The notes beneath the pieces are model-generated. The model was not told the DNA's origin. It worked only from the letters and a program-made list of their open reading frames with translations, and made no database searches. A DNA stretch of 64,000 bases, taken from the NCBI RefSeq assembly GCF_001676155.1, contig NZ_LZEW01000012.1, positions 434,001 to 498,000 of the forward strand. Reading direction: 5' to 3'. The DNA comes from Morganella psychrotolerans (GTDB lineage: Bacteria; Pseudomonadota; Gammaproteobacteria; Enterobacterales; Enterobacteriaceae). Every line of letters starts with the position of its first letter. Within the stretch, counting starts at the first letter, position 1. A program made the translations under genes and the position numbers. This document shows positions 12,010 to 22,123 of the stretch, one piece after another.

Positions 12010-13455
12010 ATGAGTTTTTCAACTGTTAGCAACGATCTGCTGACCGCCAATGGTCTTGATGAACAGGATTTGTTTTCTGTTCTCACTCAGTTGGCTGATC
12101 GTCATATTGATTACGGCGATCTCTATTTCCAGAACAGCTTCCATGAAGCCTGGATACTGGAAGATAAAATTATTAAAAACGGCTCTTATAATATCGACCA
12201 GGGTGTCGGGATCCGCGCCGTCAGCGGCGAGAAAACCGGGTTTGCCTATTCGGATCAGATAAGCCTCACTGCATTACAGCAGAGTGCTTCTGCGGCGCGC
12301 AGCATTGTGCGTGAGCAGGGAAATGGTCAGGTTCAGGCACTGAGTCGTGTGAATAACACCGCGCTGTATGCCGCACTCGACCCGCTGCGTTCTATGCCGC
12401 GTGAAGAGAAAATTGCCCTGCTGCACCGTCTTGATCGTGTGGCGCGGGCAGAAGATCCCCGTGTTCAGGAAGTGAATGCCAGCCTGACCGGTGTCTATGA
12501 AGAAGTGCTGATTGCCGCAACCGACGGCACGCTGGCGACGGATATTCGTCCGCTGGTGCGCCTTTCTGTCAGCGTGCTGGTGGAAGAGGATGGCAAACGC
12601 GAACACGGCGGCAGCGGTGGCGGTGGTCGTTTTGGTTATGACTATTTCCTCGGCACAGAAGACGGTGAAGTCCGCGCTGATAATTTTGCCCGCGAAGCCG
12701 TGCGTATGGCGCTGGTGAATCTCTCTGCGGTTGCCGCTCCGGCAGGTTCAATGCCTGTGGTATTAGGCGCAGGCTGGCCGGGTGTGTTACTGCATGAAGC
12801 TGTCGGACATGGACTGGAAGGTGATTTTAACCGCCGCAATTCCTCTGTATTCAGCGGAAAAATAGGTCAGCAGGTCACATCAACACTGTGCACGATTGTT
12901 GATGACGGCACCATCAGTGATCGCCGTGGCTCACTGGCGATTGATGATGAAGGCGTACCGGGTCAATACAACGTATTGATCGAAAACGGTATTCTGAAAG
13001 GATATATCCAGGACAAACTGAATGCGCGCCTGATGGGTGTCGCACCGACCGGTAACGGTCGCCGTGAATCCTATGCCCATATGCCGATGCCACGCATGAC
13101 CAACACTTATATGCTGGCGGGTGAATCGTCGCCGGAAGAGATTATCGCGAGTGTGAAAAATGGTCTGTATGCCCCGAATTTCGGCGGCGGTCAGGTGGAT
13201 ATCACGTCCGGGAAATTCGTTTTCTCCACATCGGAAGCGTATCTCATTGAAAACGGTAAAATTACCAAACCGGTGAAAGGCGCAACACTGATTGGCTCGG
13301 GCATTGAAGCTATGCAGCAGGTTTCGATGGTCGGTAATGATCTGAAACTGGATAAAGGCGTGGGTGTCTGCGGAAAAGAGGGGCAGAGCGTCCCTGTCGG
13401 CGTCGGACAGCCTACGCTGAAGCTTGACAGTATCACAGTCGGCGGTACGGCGTAA
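12010..13455 (+). CDS. tldD: Metalloprotease TldD
   Basis: Subunit of the TldD/TldE heterodimeric zinc protease, known in E. coli for microcin B17 maturation and degradation of the CcdA antitoxin. The 481 residues carry the active-site motif [12 protein letters not shown], giving the HExxxH zinc ligands His262, Glu263 and His267. The partner gene pmbA (tldE) is only about 1.5 kb downstream, whereas the two are far apart in E. coli. The tldD stop overlaps the start of the barnase gene (TAATG), so protease and RNase are translationally coupled. Confidence 0.97.
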   Translation: MSFSTVSNDLLTANGLDEQDLFSVLTQLADRHIDYGDLYFQNSFHEAWILEDKIIKNGSYNIDQGVGIRAVSGEKTGFAYSDQISLTALQQSASAARSIVREQGNGQVQALSRVNNTALYAALDPLRSMPREEKIALLHRLDRVARAEDPRVQEVNASLTGVYEEVLIAATDGTLATDIRPLVRLSVSVLVEEDGKREHGGSGGGGRFGYDYFLGTEDGEVRADNFAREAVRMALVNLSAVAAPAGSMPVVLGAGWPGVLLHEAVGHGLEGDFNRRNSSVFSGKIGQQVTSTLCTIVDDGTISDRRGSLAIDDEGVPGQYNVLIENGILKGYIQDKLNARLMGVAPTGNGRRESYAHMPMPRMTNTYMLAGESSPEEIIASVKNGLYAPNFGGGQVDITSGKFVFSTSEAYLIENGKITKPVKGATLIGSGIEAMQQVSMVGNDLKLDKGVGVCGKEGQSVPVGVGQPTLKLDSITVGGTA

Positions 13456-13922
13456 TGATGCAGAAGTACGGCACGCTGGTGATTGTCCTGATCGTTGCCG
13501 TTTCTGCCTGGCTGGCGGGGTTACCGGGACAATTTATTGACACCCGCCCGTCAGAGCCGGTCCCGCAGCAGACAGAACAACCGCAAGCGATTGATGCACT
13601 GACGGAAAAATCCCGCGTGGTTCGTTATGTGCAGCAGCATCAGCAGTTACCGGATTACTATGTGACAAAAAAAGTGGCGCGGAATGCGGGCTGGCAGCCA
13701 TCAAAAGGGGATCTTTGCGAGGTGATGCCGGGTAAAGCTATCGGCGGTGATCGTTTTGGTAACCGCGAAAAAGGCTTGCCGGATACCCCTGCGCGGCAGT
13801 GGTTTGAAGCAGATATTAATTATAACTGCGGACATCGCGGCAGTGACCGCCTGCTCTACTCAAATGACGGGCTGATTTATGTGACAACAGATCATTACCG
13901 CTCATTTCAGAAGGCAGGATAA
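13455..13922 (+). CDS. Exported barnase-type ribonuclease
   Basis: Microbial RNase of the N1/T1 (barnase) family, 155 residues. An N-terminal hydrophobic segment (about residues 8-24) acts as signal peptide or anchor. A linker follows, and the barnase domain runs from about residue 50 to 155. Aligned without gaps from residue 72 (offset 45), it keeps the barnase catalytic set: Lys72 (27), Glu118 (73), Arg128 (83), Arg132 (87) and His147 (102). The motifs GGDRFGNRE, EADINY and TTDHYRSF are also kept. The only two cysteines, 88 and 125, fall at barnase positions 43 and 80 and could form a disulfide after export. Starts on the tldD stop; barstar follows 3 bases later. Likely active. Confidence 0.92.
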   Translation: MMQKYGTLVIVLIVAVSAWLAGLPGQFIDTRPSEPVPQQTEQPQAIDALTEKSRVVRYVQQHQQLPDYYVTKKVARNAGWQPSKGDLCEVMPGKAIGGDRFGNREKGLPDTPARQWFEADINYNCGHRGSDRLLYSNDGLIYVTTDHYRSFQKAG

Positions 13923-13925
13923 TGC

Positions 13926-14255
13926 ATGACGGATGAGACAAACACGACCGGGACAAACACGGCTGAGATAAACAGAGTGCATTTTGATTTCCGTATGATC
14001 CGGACCACAGAGGATTTTTATCAGCAATTCAGTGATAAATTTCAGTTGGTTGCGGGTTTTGGTCATAACACGGATGCATTATGGGATATGTTAACGGGCG
14101 CAATTGAGTTGCCTGTAACGCTGGTGTTTGAGCATATTACTGCGCGTCAGCGGCGGTTGTTCTCGGCGGTGATTGCCACCTGTCGTGATGCAGAGGAAGA
14201 GTGGCCGGGGGATATTCAGCTGATACTGACCCCCCTGACCATGCGGGCGGATTAA
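13926..14255 (+). CDS. Barstar-family RNase inhibitor
   Basis: Cytoplasmic inhibitor expected to bind and block the barnase encoded just upstream. The 109 residues contain the barstar helix-2 signature [11 protein letters not shown], with Asp50 and Asp54 at the positions of barstar Asp35 and Asp39, which contact the barnase active site. There is an acidic position (Asp88) where barstar has Glu76. The roughly 15-residue Thr/Asn-rich N-terminal extension is unlike classical barstar. Its stop codon overlaps the stop of the convergent darP gene. The ribosome-binding site lies at the end of the RNase gene, so the two should be co-translated. Confidence 0.9.
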   Translation: MTDETNTTGTNTAEINRVHFDFRMIRTTEDFYQQFSDKFQLVAGFGHNTDALWDMLTGAIELPVTLVFEHITARQRRLFSAVIATCRDAEEEWPGDIQLILTPLTMRAD

Positions 14256-14800
14256 GCGGTTTCAGCCAGTTCTTTCAGATACTGGAACAACTGGCGGTAC
14301 GCTTTCGGGGGCTTATTCCCTTCGCGCTCTTTTTTCGCATTACGGATAAGTGAGCGCAGTTGCTGACGATCAAGGTGCGGGAACAGATCGATAGCTTCTT
14401 CTGCCACACTGTCATCACCGGTAACCAGACGATCACGCAGATCTTCCAGCTTGTGCAGCAGAACGACTTGCTGGTTATGACGGTTTTTCAGTTTATCCAG
14501 TGCCGTGATGATGGGATCCATGTCACGGGAGCGCATTAGTTTACCGATGAGCTGTATCTGACGGCGAAGGCCTTCACGTTTGATTTTTTGTGCCAGCAAA
14601 ATGGCATCGAGTAATTGTTCATCCAGCGGAATTCGTTCCAGCTGTACTTTACTTAACGCAACCAGTTCGGCCCCGAGTTTTTTCAGGATTTCCGCATCGC
14701 GTTTGATTTCGCTTTTGCTGACCCAGATAATCTCGTCGTCTTCTTCTTCCTGAGGAAGGGCTTCGGGTTCTTCAAACCAGGTTTCAGGCTGCTTTGCCAT
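14252..14800 (-). CDS. darP: Ribosome-associated protein DarP (YjgA)
   Basis: UPF0307 protein that helps late assembly of the 50S subunit. The 182 residues show the family segments [25 protein letters not shown] and [14 protein letters not shown]. The start chosen is the ATG giving MAKQPETW, matching E. coli MTKQPEDW; an upstream start at 14872 would add 24 residues without family similarity. Convergent with the barstar gene: the TTA of this gene and the TAA of barstar share two bases. Confidence 0.95.
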   Translation of the reverse strand: MAKQPETWFEEPEALPQEEEDDEIIWVSKSEIKRDAEILKKLGAELVALSKVQLERIPLDEQLLDAILLAQKIKREGLRRQIQLIGKLMRSRDMDPIITALDKLKNRHNQQVVLLHKLEDLRDRLVTGDDSVAEEAIDLFPHLDRQQLRSLIRNAKKEREGNKPPKAYRQLFQYLKELAETA

Positions 14801-14973
14801 AATTGTATTTCCTGTGGCGAAACACAGAGCAGCATGACGCCGGATGATCTCTGTGTTTGTGAGTGTTAACATTCGTATATTGGCTATTGTAACCGGGGAA
14901 AAGGCCGGATAACACCTATTAGCTACCTGATTGGCTGAACGGCCCCTTAATTTATTAGATTGGAACCTGATTG

Positions 14974-16314
14974 ATGAATATCACTTCTCAGATTATGGCG
15001 CAACGTACGCGTCTTGAACAGGCAGTTCAACAGGCATTGAGTATTGCACAAAAAGGCTGTGACAGTGCAGAAGTTGCTGTCAGCAGAACCACCGGCATGA
15101 GTGTCAGCACCCGTATGGGTGAGGTGGAAAACGTTGAATTTAACAGTGATGGCGCGTTAGGGATAACGGTTTATCATAACCAGCGCAAAGGCAGTGCCTC
15201 TTCCACCGATTTAAGCGACGATGCAATTGTCCGCACGGTACAGGCCGCTATTGATATTGCAAAATACACATCAGAAGATCCGTTCGCGGGTCCGGCTGAC
15301 CGTGACTTGCTGGCATTTGACGCACCGGACTTGCAACTGTTTTATCCGGCGGAGGTCAGCGCGGACCAGGCGATTGATTACGCCGCAAATGCAGAGAAAG
15401 CGGCATTGAGTGCCGATCCGCGCATTACCAATACCGAGGGCGGCAGTTTCAACAGCCACTGTGGGATCCGTGTTTTTGGTAACACGCTCGGGATGTTACA
15501 GAGCTATTGCAGCACCCGTCACTCAATGTCAGCCAGCGTGATCGCTGAAGAAAACGGGGATATGGAGCGTGACTACGCTTACACTATTGCCCGTAAACTT
15601 GAGGATTTACAGTCTGCTGAATGGGTCGGAAAAGAGTGCGCACGCCGTACATTATCACGTCTGGCACCGCGTAAGCTGGCAACCCAAAAAGCGCCGGTTA
15701 TTTTTTCACCGGAAGTCGCCACCGGGCTGTTTGGTCATCTGGTGGGCGCTATCAGTGGTACATCAGTTTACCGCAAATCAACTTTTCTGCTCGACAGCCT
15801 CGGCAAACAGATCCTGCCGGACTGGCTGACTGTCCGCGAGCTGCCGCATGTGATTGGCGGGCTGGCTTCAACGCCGTTTGACAGCGAAGGTGTCCGCACA
15901 GAGGATCGTCTGATTATCGAAAATGGTGTACTGACTAACTGGCTGATGACAACTTACGCTGCGCGGAAACTCGGGCTGAAAAGTACCGGGCACGCAGGCG
16001 GGATCCATAACTGGCATATTGCCGGACAAGGGATGGGCTTTGATGCCATGCTCAAAGAGATGGGCACAGGGCTGGTTGTGACGGAGCTGATGGGACAGGG
16101 TGTCAGCGGTATTACCGGCGACTATTCACGCGGTGCATCCGGTTTCTGGGTGGAAAATGGCGAGATTCAGTATCCGGTCAGTGAAATCACGATTGCCGGT
16201 AATCTGAAAGACATGTGGGCGAATATGATTGCCACCGGGGATGATATCGAAACCCGCAGCAACATCCAGTGCGGCTCTGTCTGGCTGCCGGAAATGAGTA
16301 TTGCCGGGCAGTAA
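14974..16314 (+). CDS. pmbA: Metalloprotease subunit PmbA (TldE)
   Basis: Partner of TldD in the TldD/TldE protease. The 446 residues contain the conserved [29 protein letters not shown] and [12 protein letters not shown] segments (last about residues 340-351). The subunit lacks the HExxxH zinc motif, as expected for TldE. Start set at the ATG; a TTG one codon earlier is less likely. As in many Enterobacterales it is divergent from darP, but here tldD lies less than 2 kb away. A strong terminator follows. Confidence 0.96.
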   Translation: MNITSQIMAQRTRLEQAVQQALSIAQKGCDSAEVAVSRTTGMSVSTRMGEVENVEFNSDGALGITVYHNQRKGSASSTDLSDDAIVRTVQAAIDIAKYTSEDPFAGPADRDLLAFDAPDLQLFYPAEVSADQAIDYAANAEKAALSADPRITNTEGGSFNSHCGIRVFGNTLGMLQSYCSTRHSMSASVIAEENGDMERDYAYTIARKLEDLQSAEWVGKECARRTLSRLAPRKLATQKAPVIFSPEVATGLFGHLVGAISGTSVYRKSTFLLDSLGKQILPDWLTVRELPHVIGGLASTPFDSEGVRTEDRLIIENGVLTNWLMTTYAARKLGLKSTGHAGGIHNWHIAGQGMGFDAMLKEMGTGLVVTELMGQGVSGITGDYSRGASGFWVENGEIQYPVSEITIAGNLKDMWANMIATGDDIETRSNIQCGSVWLPEMSIAGQ

Positions 16315-16356
16315 TATCCCCGTGTTAAAAACCTGAATTCCTTGTATGACTACATG

Positions 16357-16387
16357 AAAAACCCTGACATTTACGTCAGGGTTTTTT
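16357..16387 (+). terminator. Rho-independent terminator of pmbA
   Basis: Hairpin ACCCTGAC(atttac)GTCAGGGT flanked by an A-run upstream and seven T downstream. It should end pmbA transcription and, given the A-run, may work weakly on the other strand. Confidence 0.85.
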
Positions 16388-16472
16388 ATGCCGGAAAGAA
16401 ACATAGCGATGAAATTATTAAAGTTAGATAGTTCATTACCGGAGAATCTTACATCATCAGCATCGCAATACT

Positions 16473-16685
16473 TTGACAGACAAAGGTAACCTGACTTTCA
16501 AATCCGAACAACAGAGGGAAAGAGAACTCAGACATCGGCGCAGGCAGGCCAAAAAGGTAAGCAAGACTAAAGGCAGACATAGTATCTCCGGACTGAAAAG
16601 GATATACCGGCATCATGCATCAAAGAAGGGAAAAACGGAAGCTGCGCCCGCAGGTAAAAAAGAAAACGGACGCAGAGTCGGCTAA
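16473..16685 (+). CDS. Possible small, highly basic protein, unrecognised
   Basis: A 70-codon frame starting at TTG, with an extremely Lys/Arg-rich product (for example RELRHRRRQAKKV, HRIYRHHASKKGK-like composition). I do not recognise a family. No strong ribosome-binding site precedes the TTG. A 26-codon frame starting ATG at 16409 (MKLLKLDSSLPENLTSS...) ends just inside it in another frame, so a longer protein broken by an indel is conceivable. It sits between the pmbA terminator and convergent rnk. It could equally be chance coding. Confidence 0.3.
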   Translation: MTDKGNLTFKSEQQRERELRHRRRQAKKVSKTKGRHSISGLKRIYRHHASKKGKTEAAPAGKKENGRRVG

Positions 16686-16691
16686 AGCAGA

Positions 16692-17102
16692 TTAGCGGTG
16701 TAATTCACCGGCGGCTTCAGGCTGATAGATTATCTCTAATACTTTGATGCGCGCAGAATCGCCGTTCGGCATTTTCCATGAAATTTCTGTACCAACAGAA
16801 AGGCCGAGTAACGCAGCGCCCATCGGTGCCATAACGGATAATTGTTCCGCACTGTCTTTGAGTGATGCAGGATACACCAGGGTGCGGATGCTCTCTTTCT
16901 CATTCGACAGGTCGATAAAACGGATACGGCTGTTCATCGTGACCACATTGGCAGGAATGTCTTCCGGCGCAACAATGTCTGCGCGATCTAACTCGTCGTT
17001 TAATGCAGCCGCAATGGCGCTGTCTGCGTAAGCAGGTTGTTCCAGCAGCTTATCCAGACGCTCTGCATCCAGTTCATTGATAATTATGTTGGGTTTATTC
17101 AT
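16692..17102 (-). CDS. rnk: Regulator of nucleoside diphosphate kinase Rnk
   Basis: GreA/GreB-related RNA polymerase-binding protein, 136 residues. It has a short N-terminal helical part ([20 protein letters not shown]) and a C-terminal FKBP-like GreA domain with [15 protein letters not shown] and the segment GTEISWKMP. Start placed at the ATG giving MNKPN, as in E. coli; an upstream start would add unrelated residues. It lies downstream of the rpoN-ptsO operon, separated by a large hairpin. Confidence 0.94.
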   Translation of the reverse strand: MNKPNIIINELDAERLDKLLEQPAYADSAIAAALNDELDRADIVAPEDIPANVVTMNSRIRFIDLSNEKESIRTLVYPASLKDSAEQLSVMAPMGAALLGLSVGTEISWKMPNGDSARIKVLEIIYQPEAAGELHR

Positions 17103-17126
17103 ACCACACTCCGAATCATTTCCAAT

Positions 17127-17171
17127 ACAAAAGAACACCCCCACACCAGAAGGAGGGGGGTGCTCTTTTGT
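17127..17171 (-). terminator. Large hairpin between ptsO and rnk
   Basis: Sixteen-base arms (ACAAAAGAACACCCCC / GGGGGTGCTCTTTTGT) pair with a single mismatch around a 13-base loop. The outer part of each arm is A/T-rich, so it can act as a bidirectional intrinsic terminator. On the minus strand it ends the rpoN-hpf-ptsN-rapZ-ptsO transcript before rnk. Confidence 0.75.
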
Positions 17172-17295
17172 GAATTAATCTGATAGTAGGCTGTTCTTCC
17201 CTGAAAGGAAAGAGATCAGGATCACGAACCACCAGGCTGCGTGAGTGAAACAGCGTATCAATTTTTTTTTAAGTAAAATATTCCGTTTAGTATAG

Positions 17296-17568
17296 CTAAT
17301 CTTCATCAAAACCTGAATCGAAAAGGGAAATAATTGCCTCAATCGCTAAATTTTCATCAGGCCCTGTCGCTTCCACTTCAATAATACTGCCCTGTTCAGA
17401 ATCAAGCATCAGCATTGCCAGTACACTGTCTGCGCGGGCTTCTTCGTTTTGTTTATTGCGAAAGATAACCGTCGAACGGAACGTCTGGATCAGTTCAACC
17501 AATTTCATCGCCGGCCGGGCGTGAAGCCCCAGCCGGTTTTTAATCTCAACCTGACAACGGATTGTCAT
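17296..17568 (-). CDS. ptsO: Phosphocarrier protein NPr of the nitrogen PTS
   Basis: HPr-like phosphocarrier that passes phosphate from EI-Ntr to EIIA-Ntr (PtsN). At 90 residues it has the usual size. The phosphorylation site is His16 in [12 protein letters not shown]. Last gene of the rpoN operon, 3 bases after rapZ. The C-terminal [10 protein letters not shown] is typical. Confidence 0.96.
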   Translation of the reverse strand: MTIRCQVEIKNRLGLHARPAMKLVELIQTFRSTVIFRNKQNEEARADSVLAMLMLDSEQGSIIEVEATGPDENLAIEAIISLFDSGFDED

Positions 17569-17571
17569 GGA

Positions 17572-18423
17572 TTATTTCCGTTTTTCCAGCGTACGATGAC
17601 GTGATTGCACGTTTTTACCCCGTGAACGGAAATAGTCCGCCAGTTGCTCCGCGACATATACAGAGCGGTGCTTCCCGCCGGTACAGCCGATAGCAACAGT
17701 CAGATAGCTGCGGTTGTTGGTTTCCAGCATCGGCAGCCACAGTTCCAGATAGCTGCGGGTCTGATAAATAAAGTTATGCACTTCAGTATGGCGATCAAGG
17801 AACGCTGCCACCGGTTTATCCAGCCCGGTCATCGGCCGCAGTTTCGGATCCCAGTGCGGGTTCGGCAAAAATCGGACATCAAACACATAATCAGCATCAA
17901 TAGGAATACCGTGTTTGAAGCCGAAGGACTCGAATACCATCGTCAGCTCGCGTTCGCGTTTGCCGAGGATCCGGGTTCTCAGCATTTCTGCCAGCTCATG
18001 TACTGACATCTCTGAGGTATCGATAATCAGATCTGCCCGTGAGCGCAGCGGCTCCAGCAGATCACTCTCCTCGTCAATCGCACTTTCCAGTGACAGATTT
18101 TTGGTGGAGAGCGGATGCAGGCGCCTTGTATCACTGTAACGGCGGATAAGCGTATTGCGATCAGCATCCAGAAAAAGTAGTTGTGGTGAGAAACTGGCCG
18201 GTAACCTGGTCAGGGCTTCTTCAAAGACTTCCGGAGATTCAGGCATATTCCTGACGTCAATACTCACGGCGGCAGAAATGTCGCGTGCTGTCAGGGTGTC
18301 AGCAAGTGCCGGTAACAGGGTCACCGGCAGATTGTCGACACAATAGAAACCCATATCTTCCAGCGCCCGCAGGGCAACGGATTTACCCGAACCGGAACGG
18401 CCGCTGACAATCATCAGCACCAT
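17572..18423 (-). CDS. rapZ: RNase adapter protein RapZ
   Basis: RNA-binding adapter that delivers the sRNA GlmZ to RNase E and senses glucosamine-6-phosphate. The 283 residues start with a Walker A GRSGSGKS (residues 8-15). The C-terminal half contains the RNA/GlcN6P-binding segment with [14 protein letters not shown] near residue 247. Between ptsN and ptsO as in E. coli. Confidence 0.97.
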   Translation of the reverse strand: MVLMIVSGRSGSGKSVALRALEDMGFYCVDNLPVTLLPALADTLTARDISAAVSIDVRNMPESPEVFEEALTRLPASFSPQLLFLDADRNTLIRRYSDTRRLHPLSTKNLSLESAIDEESDLLEPLRSRADLIIDTSEMSVHELAEMLRTRILGKRERELTMVFESFGFKHGIPIDADYVFDVRFLPNPHWDPKLRPMTGLDKPVAAFLDRHTEVHNFIYQTRSYLELWLPMLETNNRSYLTVAIGCTGGKHRSVYVAEQLADYFRSRGKNVQSRHRTLEKRK

Positions 18424-18493
18424 GAGGGGACTCCCTATCGTTTCTCTTTCAATGGCATAATGCCATTATCTCATTGTCGTTAGCCGGCTGATA

Positions 18494-18973
18494 TCATTCC
18501 GTGATGATACTGTACAGCTCTTCATCGCTTTGCGCCTGACGAAGACGGCGGCAGAGCGTTTTATCCGCAAGTTTTTTTGCGACTAACGACAGTGTGTGTA
18601 AATGGGTCTGACACTGGTCAGAAGGAACAAACAAGGCAAACAGGATGTCCACATTCTGATTGTCAATCGCATCAAACGCGATAGCGTGCTCCAGGTGTAA
18701 AAACACACCACAGGCTTTGTGTGCCTCGTTGCAGTCCAGTTTTCCGTGCGGAATAGCAATCCCGCCACCAATACCGGTTGTCCCGACTTTTTCCCGTGTG
18801 AGGAGTGCCTCAAACAGCGTACTTTCCGGCAGGTTCAGTGCCGGGGCTGCCAGCTCACTGATTATTTCCAGTGCACGTTTTTTGCTGGTGCAGTGAATAT
18901 TATTGCGCGTGCAACTGATACTCAGTACATCGCTCAGGGACAAATTTGCTTCGTTATTCATTTCATTGTTCAC
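18494..18973 (-). CDS. ptsN: Nitrogen-regulatory PTS protein EIIA-Ntr
   Basis: Terminal phosphoryl acceptor of the nitrogen PTS, which tunes potassium transport (TrkA, KdpD) and other targets. The 159-residue product has the phospho-histidine His76 in GIAIPHGKL and the conserved FALFVPSDQCQTHLHTLS segment. Two possible starts, MNNEMNNE, give the same protein plus or minus 4 residues. In the rpoN-hpf-ptsN-rapZ-ptsO operon. Confidence 0.96.
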   Translation of the reverse strand: MNNEMNNEANLSLSDVLSISCTRNNIHCTSKKRALEIISELAAPALNLPESTLFEALLTREKVGTTGIGGGIAIPHGKLDCNEAHKACGVFLHLEHAIAFDAIDNQNVDILFALFVPSDQCQTHLHTLSLVAKKLADKTLCRRLRQAQSDEELYSIITE

Positions 18974-19081
18974 TTAGGATCAGAATCCCGGATGCCAGGA
19001 TGACAGCCGGGATCAGATTACTTCTTTTTTCTGAGAAAATTTAAAATACCCGCTTGTTTATGTTCAAACACACAGGAATTG

Positions 19082-19369
19082 TTAATGGTTTCTCAGTTTT
19101 TCTTTATGTTTTGATAACTGACGACCCAGCTTTTCAGCCATTTCATCAATTGCAGCATACATATCATCTTTTTCCGCTGACGCGTGAAGATCCGCACCGT
19201 TTACCTGAGCCGTTGCCTCCGCAATTTTACTGACTTTCTCAATCCGCAGAGTCACCTGGACGCTGTTGATTTTATCGAAAAACTGCTCCAACTTTTTACA
19301 TTTCGACGTGATAATCTCACGTAATGCTTCTGTAATTTCAACGTTGTGGCCAGTAATTTGTAATTCCAT
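19082..19369 (-). CDS. hpf: Ribosome hibernation-promoting factor HPF
   Basis: Short HPF (95 residues) that binds the 30S decoding region and promotes 100S dimers in stationary phase. The sequence MELQITGHNVEITEALREI and the basic helices with KCKKLEQFF are typical. Directly downstream of rpoN, as in E. coli. Confidence 0.96.
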   Translation of the reverse strand: MELQITGHNVEITEALREIITSKCKKLEQFFDKINSVQVTLRIEKVSKIAEATAQVNGADLHASAEKDDMYAAIDEMAEKLGRQLSKHKEKLRNH

Positions 19370-19392
19370 AGTGTCTTCCTTCTCAAATAATA

Positions 19393-20838
19393 TCAGACCA
19401 GCTGCTTACGCTGATTTGAGGGTGGGATGGATAACGACTCACGATATTTCGCAACAGTGCGTCTGGCTACCTGAATACCCTGTTCGGCAAGTATGTCCGT
19501 CAGCTTACTGTCACTGAGTGGTTTTACCGGATTTTCGGCGGCAACCAGTTTTTTCACCAGAGCCCGGATGGCCGTGGAGGAGGCTTCGCCTCCGCTGTCG
19601 GTACTCACATGGCTGGAGAAAAAGTACTTCAGTTCAAAAATACCCCGCGGACTGTGCAGAAATTTTTGCGTGGTAACACGGGAAATTGTTGATTCATGCA
19701 TTTCAACCCGCAGTGCAATATCAGCCAGCACCATGGGTTTCATATACTCGGCGCCGTGCTCAAAGAAGGCCTGTTGTTCTTCAACAATGCAGGTCGATAC
19801 CCTGAGCAGAGTGTCGTTCCGGCTTTCCAGACTTTTAATGAGCCACTTTGCTTCCTGCAAATTGTTACGGATAAACTGACTGTCACTTTCATTGCGGGTT
19901 CGCGAACCCAGTGCGGCATAATGGCTGTTTACCCGCAGACGGGGAAGGCTGTCTGAGTTGAGCTCAACGGCCCACTGCTCCCCGTGTTTTCTGACAAGGA
20001 CGTCAGGAATAACATACTCTGATTCACCGGTGTTGACTACCAGACCCGGACGCGGTTCCATGGTCTGAATCAGATCAATGGCAGATTTTAATGCGTCTTC
20101 TTTTAATTTTGTTACCCGTCCCAGCGTACGGAAGTCCCGGTTTCCCAGCAATGTAAGGTGTTTATCCACAATCACAAGTGCATCTTTCAGGCTTGGTGTG
20201 GTTTCCGGCAACATTTTCAGCTGAACCAGCAGGCATTCACGCAGATCACGGGCACCAACGCCGACGGGATCAAAACGCTGAATGCGTTTGAGCACGGCTT
20301 CGACATCTTCGGTGGTAACCTCATCATCCCCGATACTCAGGCGGATATCTTCCACCGGAACAGTCAGATAGCCGGTTTCATCAATGGCATCGATAACGGA
20401 GAAGGCAATTGCCGCGTCGGTTTCGGTGAAGGGCGTCAGGCGGGCCTGCCAGATAAGATAATCCTGTAACGTTTCAGTGGTTTCGCCCTGATAGAGCGGA
20501 AGTTCATCATCACTGTAGTCACTGCCGGTACCGGATGGCGAGCCGGCGGTGTAAATTTCGTCCCACTGTGTATCCAGCGGAAGGTCTTCAGGCAGCACGG
20601 TTTGCTCAAGTGCTTCAACGCTGTCCATTTCTTTCTGTGTTTCAGCACCCGCAGGCGTGTCTATTTCCTGCTCATTATCATCGAGTTCCAGAAGCGGATT
20701 AGATTCCAGCGCCTCGCGGATCTCCTGCTGAAGTTCCAGCGTGGAGAGCTGCAACAAACGGATAGCCTGCTGAAGTTGTGGCGTCATCGCCAGTTGCTGG
20801 CTGAGTTTTAGTTGCAGACTCTGCTTCATTGCGGACAC
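19393..20838 (-). CDS. rpoN: RNA polymerase sigma-54 factor RpoN
   Basis: Alternative sigma factor for nitrogen and other enhancer-dependent promoters; 481 residues. It has the Gln/Leu-rich activator-interacting region I at residues 1-50 ([19 protein letters not shown]), the acidic region II, the core-binding domain, and near the C-terminus the RpoN box [10 protein letters not shown]. Start at ATG giving MSAMKQS; the second Met ([10 protein letters not shown]) is the form most annotations would choose. Preceded by lptB. Confidence 0.97.
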   Translation of the reverse strand: MSAMKQSLQLKLSQQLAMTPQLQQAIRLLQLSTLELQQEIREALESNPLLELDDNEQEIDTPAGAETQKEMDSVEALEQTVLPEDLPLDTQWDEIYTAGSPSGTGSDYSDDELPLYQGETTETLQDYLIWQARLTPFTETDAAIAFSVIDAIDETGYLTVPVEDIRLSIGDDEVTTEDVEAVLKRIQRFDPVGVGARDLRECLLVQLKMLPETTPSLKDALVIVDKHLTLLGNRDFRTLGRVTKLKEDALKSAIDLIQTMEPRPGLVVNTGESEYVIPDVLVRKHGEQWAVELNSDSLPRLRVNSHYAALGSRTRNESDSQFIRNNLQEAKWLIKSLESRNDTLLRVSTCIVEEQQAFFEHGAEYMKPMVLADIALRVEMHESTISRVTTQKFLHSPRGIFELKYFFSSHVSTDSGGEASSTAIRALVKKLVAAENPVKPLSDSKLTDILAEQGIQVARRTVAKYRESLSIPPSNQRKQLV

Positions 20839-20854
20839 GGGCTCCTTACGGAAA

Positions 20855-21580
20855 TTACAGGCGGAAACCTTCGCCTAAATAAACACGTTTAACCTGCTCA
20901 TTATTCAGAATGGACTCTGGTGTGCCGTGGGCTATCATGTGACCCTGGCTGACAATATACGCCCGTTCACAGACATCCAGGGTTTCCCGGACGTTATGGT
21001 CGGTGATAAGAACACCGAGTCCGTAATCACGTAAATGCTGAATAATTTTTTTAATATCAAGTACCGAAATCGGGTCAACACCGGCAAACGGTTCATCCAG
21101 CAGAATAAATTTCGGATTCGCCGCCAGTGCGCGGGCAATTTCCACGCGCCGCCGCTCTCCGCCGGAGAGTGACTGACCGAGGCTGTCCCGCAGATGGCTG
21201 ATATGAAACTCTTCCATCAGCTCTTCCGCCCGGTCCCTGCGTTCATCATTGTTCAGGTCGTTGCGGATTTCAAGCACCGCCATCAGGTTTTGCCATACCG
21301 TCAGACGACGGAAAATAGAGGCTTCCTGCGGCAGATAGCCGATACCTTTGCGGGCGCGTTCGTGCAGCGGCAGCAGTGTGATATCTTCATCATCAATACT
21401 TATCTCCCCTGCATCACGGGGAACAATACCCACAACCATATAGAATGTGGTGGTTTTCCCTGCACCGTTCGGTCCGAGCAGCCCGACGATTTCGCCGGAA
21501 CTGACCTCGAGAGTAACATCCTCGACGACCTTACGCCCTTTGTAGGCTTTGGCTAATTTGCTTGCAATTAATTTTGCCAT
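20855..21580 (-). CDS. lptB: LPS export ABC transporter ATP-binding protein LptB
   Basis: ATPase of the LptB2FGC complex that drives lipopolysaccharide from the inner membrane to the cell surface. The 241 residues contain Walker [10 protein letters not shown] (near 37), Q-loop, signature LSGGERRR (near 139) and Walker [13 protein letters not shown] (near 158). It follows lptA and precedes rpoN, as in E. coli. Confidence 0.97.
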   Translation of the reverse strand: MAKLIASKLAKAYKGRKVVEDVTLEVSSGEIVGLLGPNGAGKTTTFYMVVGIVPRDAGEISIDDEDITLLPLHERARKGIGYLPQEASIFRRLTVWQNLMAVLEIRNDLNNDERRDRAEELMEEFHISHLRDSLGQSLSGGERRRVEIARALAANPKFILLDEPFAGVDPISVLDIKKIIQHLRDYGLGVLITDHNVRETLDVCERAYIVSQGHMIAHGTPESILNNEQVKRVYLGEGFRL

Positions 21581-21586
21581 AAATCG

Positions 21587-22123
21587 TTACTTACCTTTCT
21601 GGCTGGTTGCTGTCGGGCCTTTTTCCTGAATCTGTGACGGCAGCAGAACGGTTGTTACCTGTTTGCCTTTGTCACTGAATGCCTGCATTTGTTGTGTCGG
21701 CACAACATAGGTGATTCTGTCACCGCTGATATTGCTGTCTAACTGCTCCAGATACGCATTTCCGGTGAGTGTGACCAGCTCGGTTGCCATCTCATAACGC
21801 ATTTTACTGCCACGGCCTTTGATCGGCTTGCCGTTGTCCTGCATCTGATAAAACGTGACCGGATTACCAAATGCTTCGATAACCATTTTATTGGAATCAC
21901 CGCCCGGACGGGTGACAACCACTTTATCAGCCCGGATATCGATAGAGCCTTGTTTAACCGCCACGCCATCTGTAAATGTGGTGATATTTTTTTCTAAATC
22001 AAGAGATTGCTTTAACGATGTGACGGTTACCGGCTTCTGTGTATCCTCTTTTAAAGCGAATGCAGGGATGCTTACAGTCAGGATCGTCGTTGCTATCAAT
22101 GTATTAAGGATGTTTGCTTTCAT
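21587..22123 (-). CDS. lptA: LPS transport periplasmic protein LptA
   Basis: Periplasmic bridge protein of the Lpt machinery, 178 residues. A Sec signal peptide (MKANILNTLIATTILTVSIPAFA) precedes the beta-jellyroll OstA domain, with ADKVVVTRPGGDS and ATFYQMQDNGKP-like segments (here VTFYQMQDNGKP). Start set at the second ATG (22123), which gives a clean signal peptide. It overlaps lptC by 20 bases. Confidence 0.95.
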   Translation of the reverse strand: MKANILNTLIATTILTVSIPAFALKEDTQKPVTVTSLKQSLDLEKNITTFTDGVAVKQGSIDIRADKVVVTRPGGDSNKMVIEAFGNPVTFYQMQDNGKPIKGRGSKMRYEMATELVTLTGNAYLEQLDSNISGDRITYVVPTQQMQAFSDKGKQVTTVLLPSQIQEKGPTATSQKGK

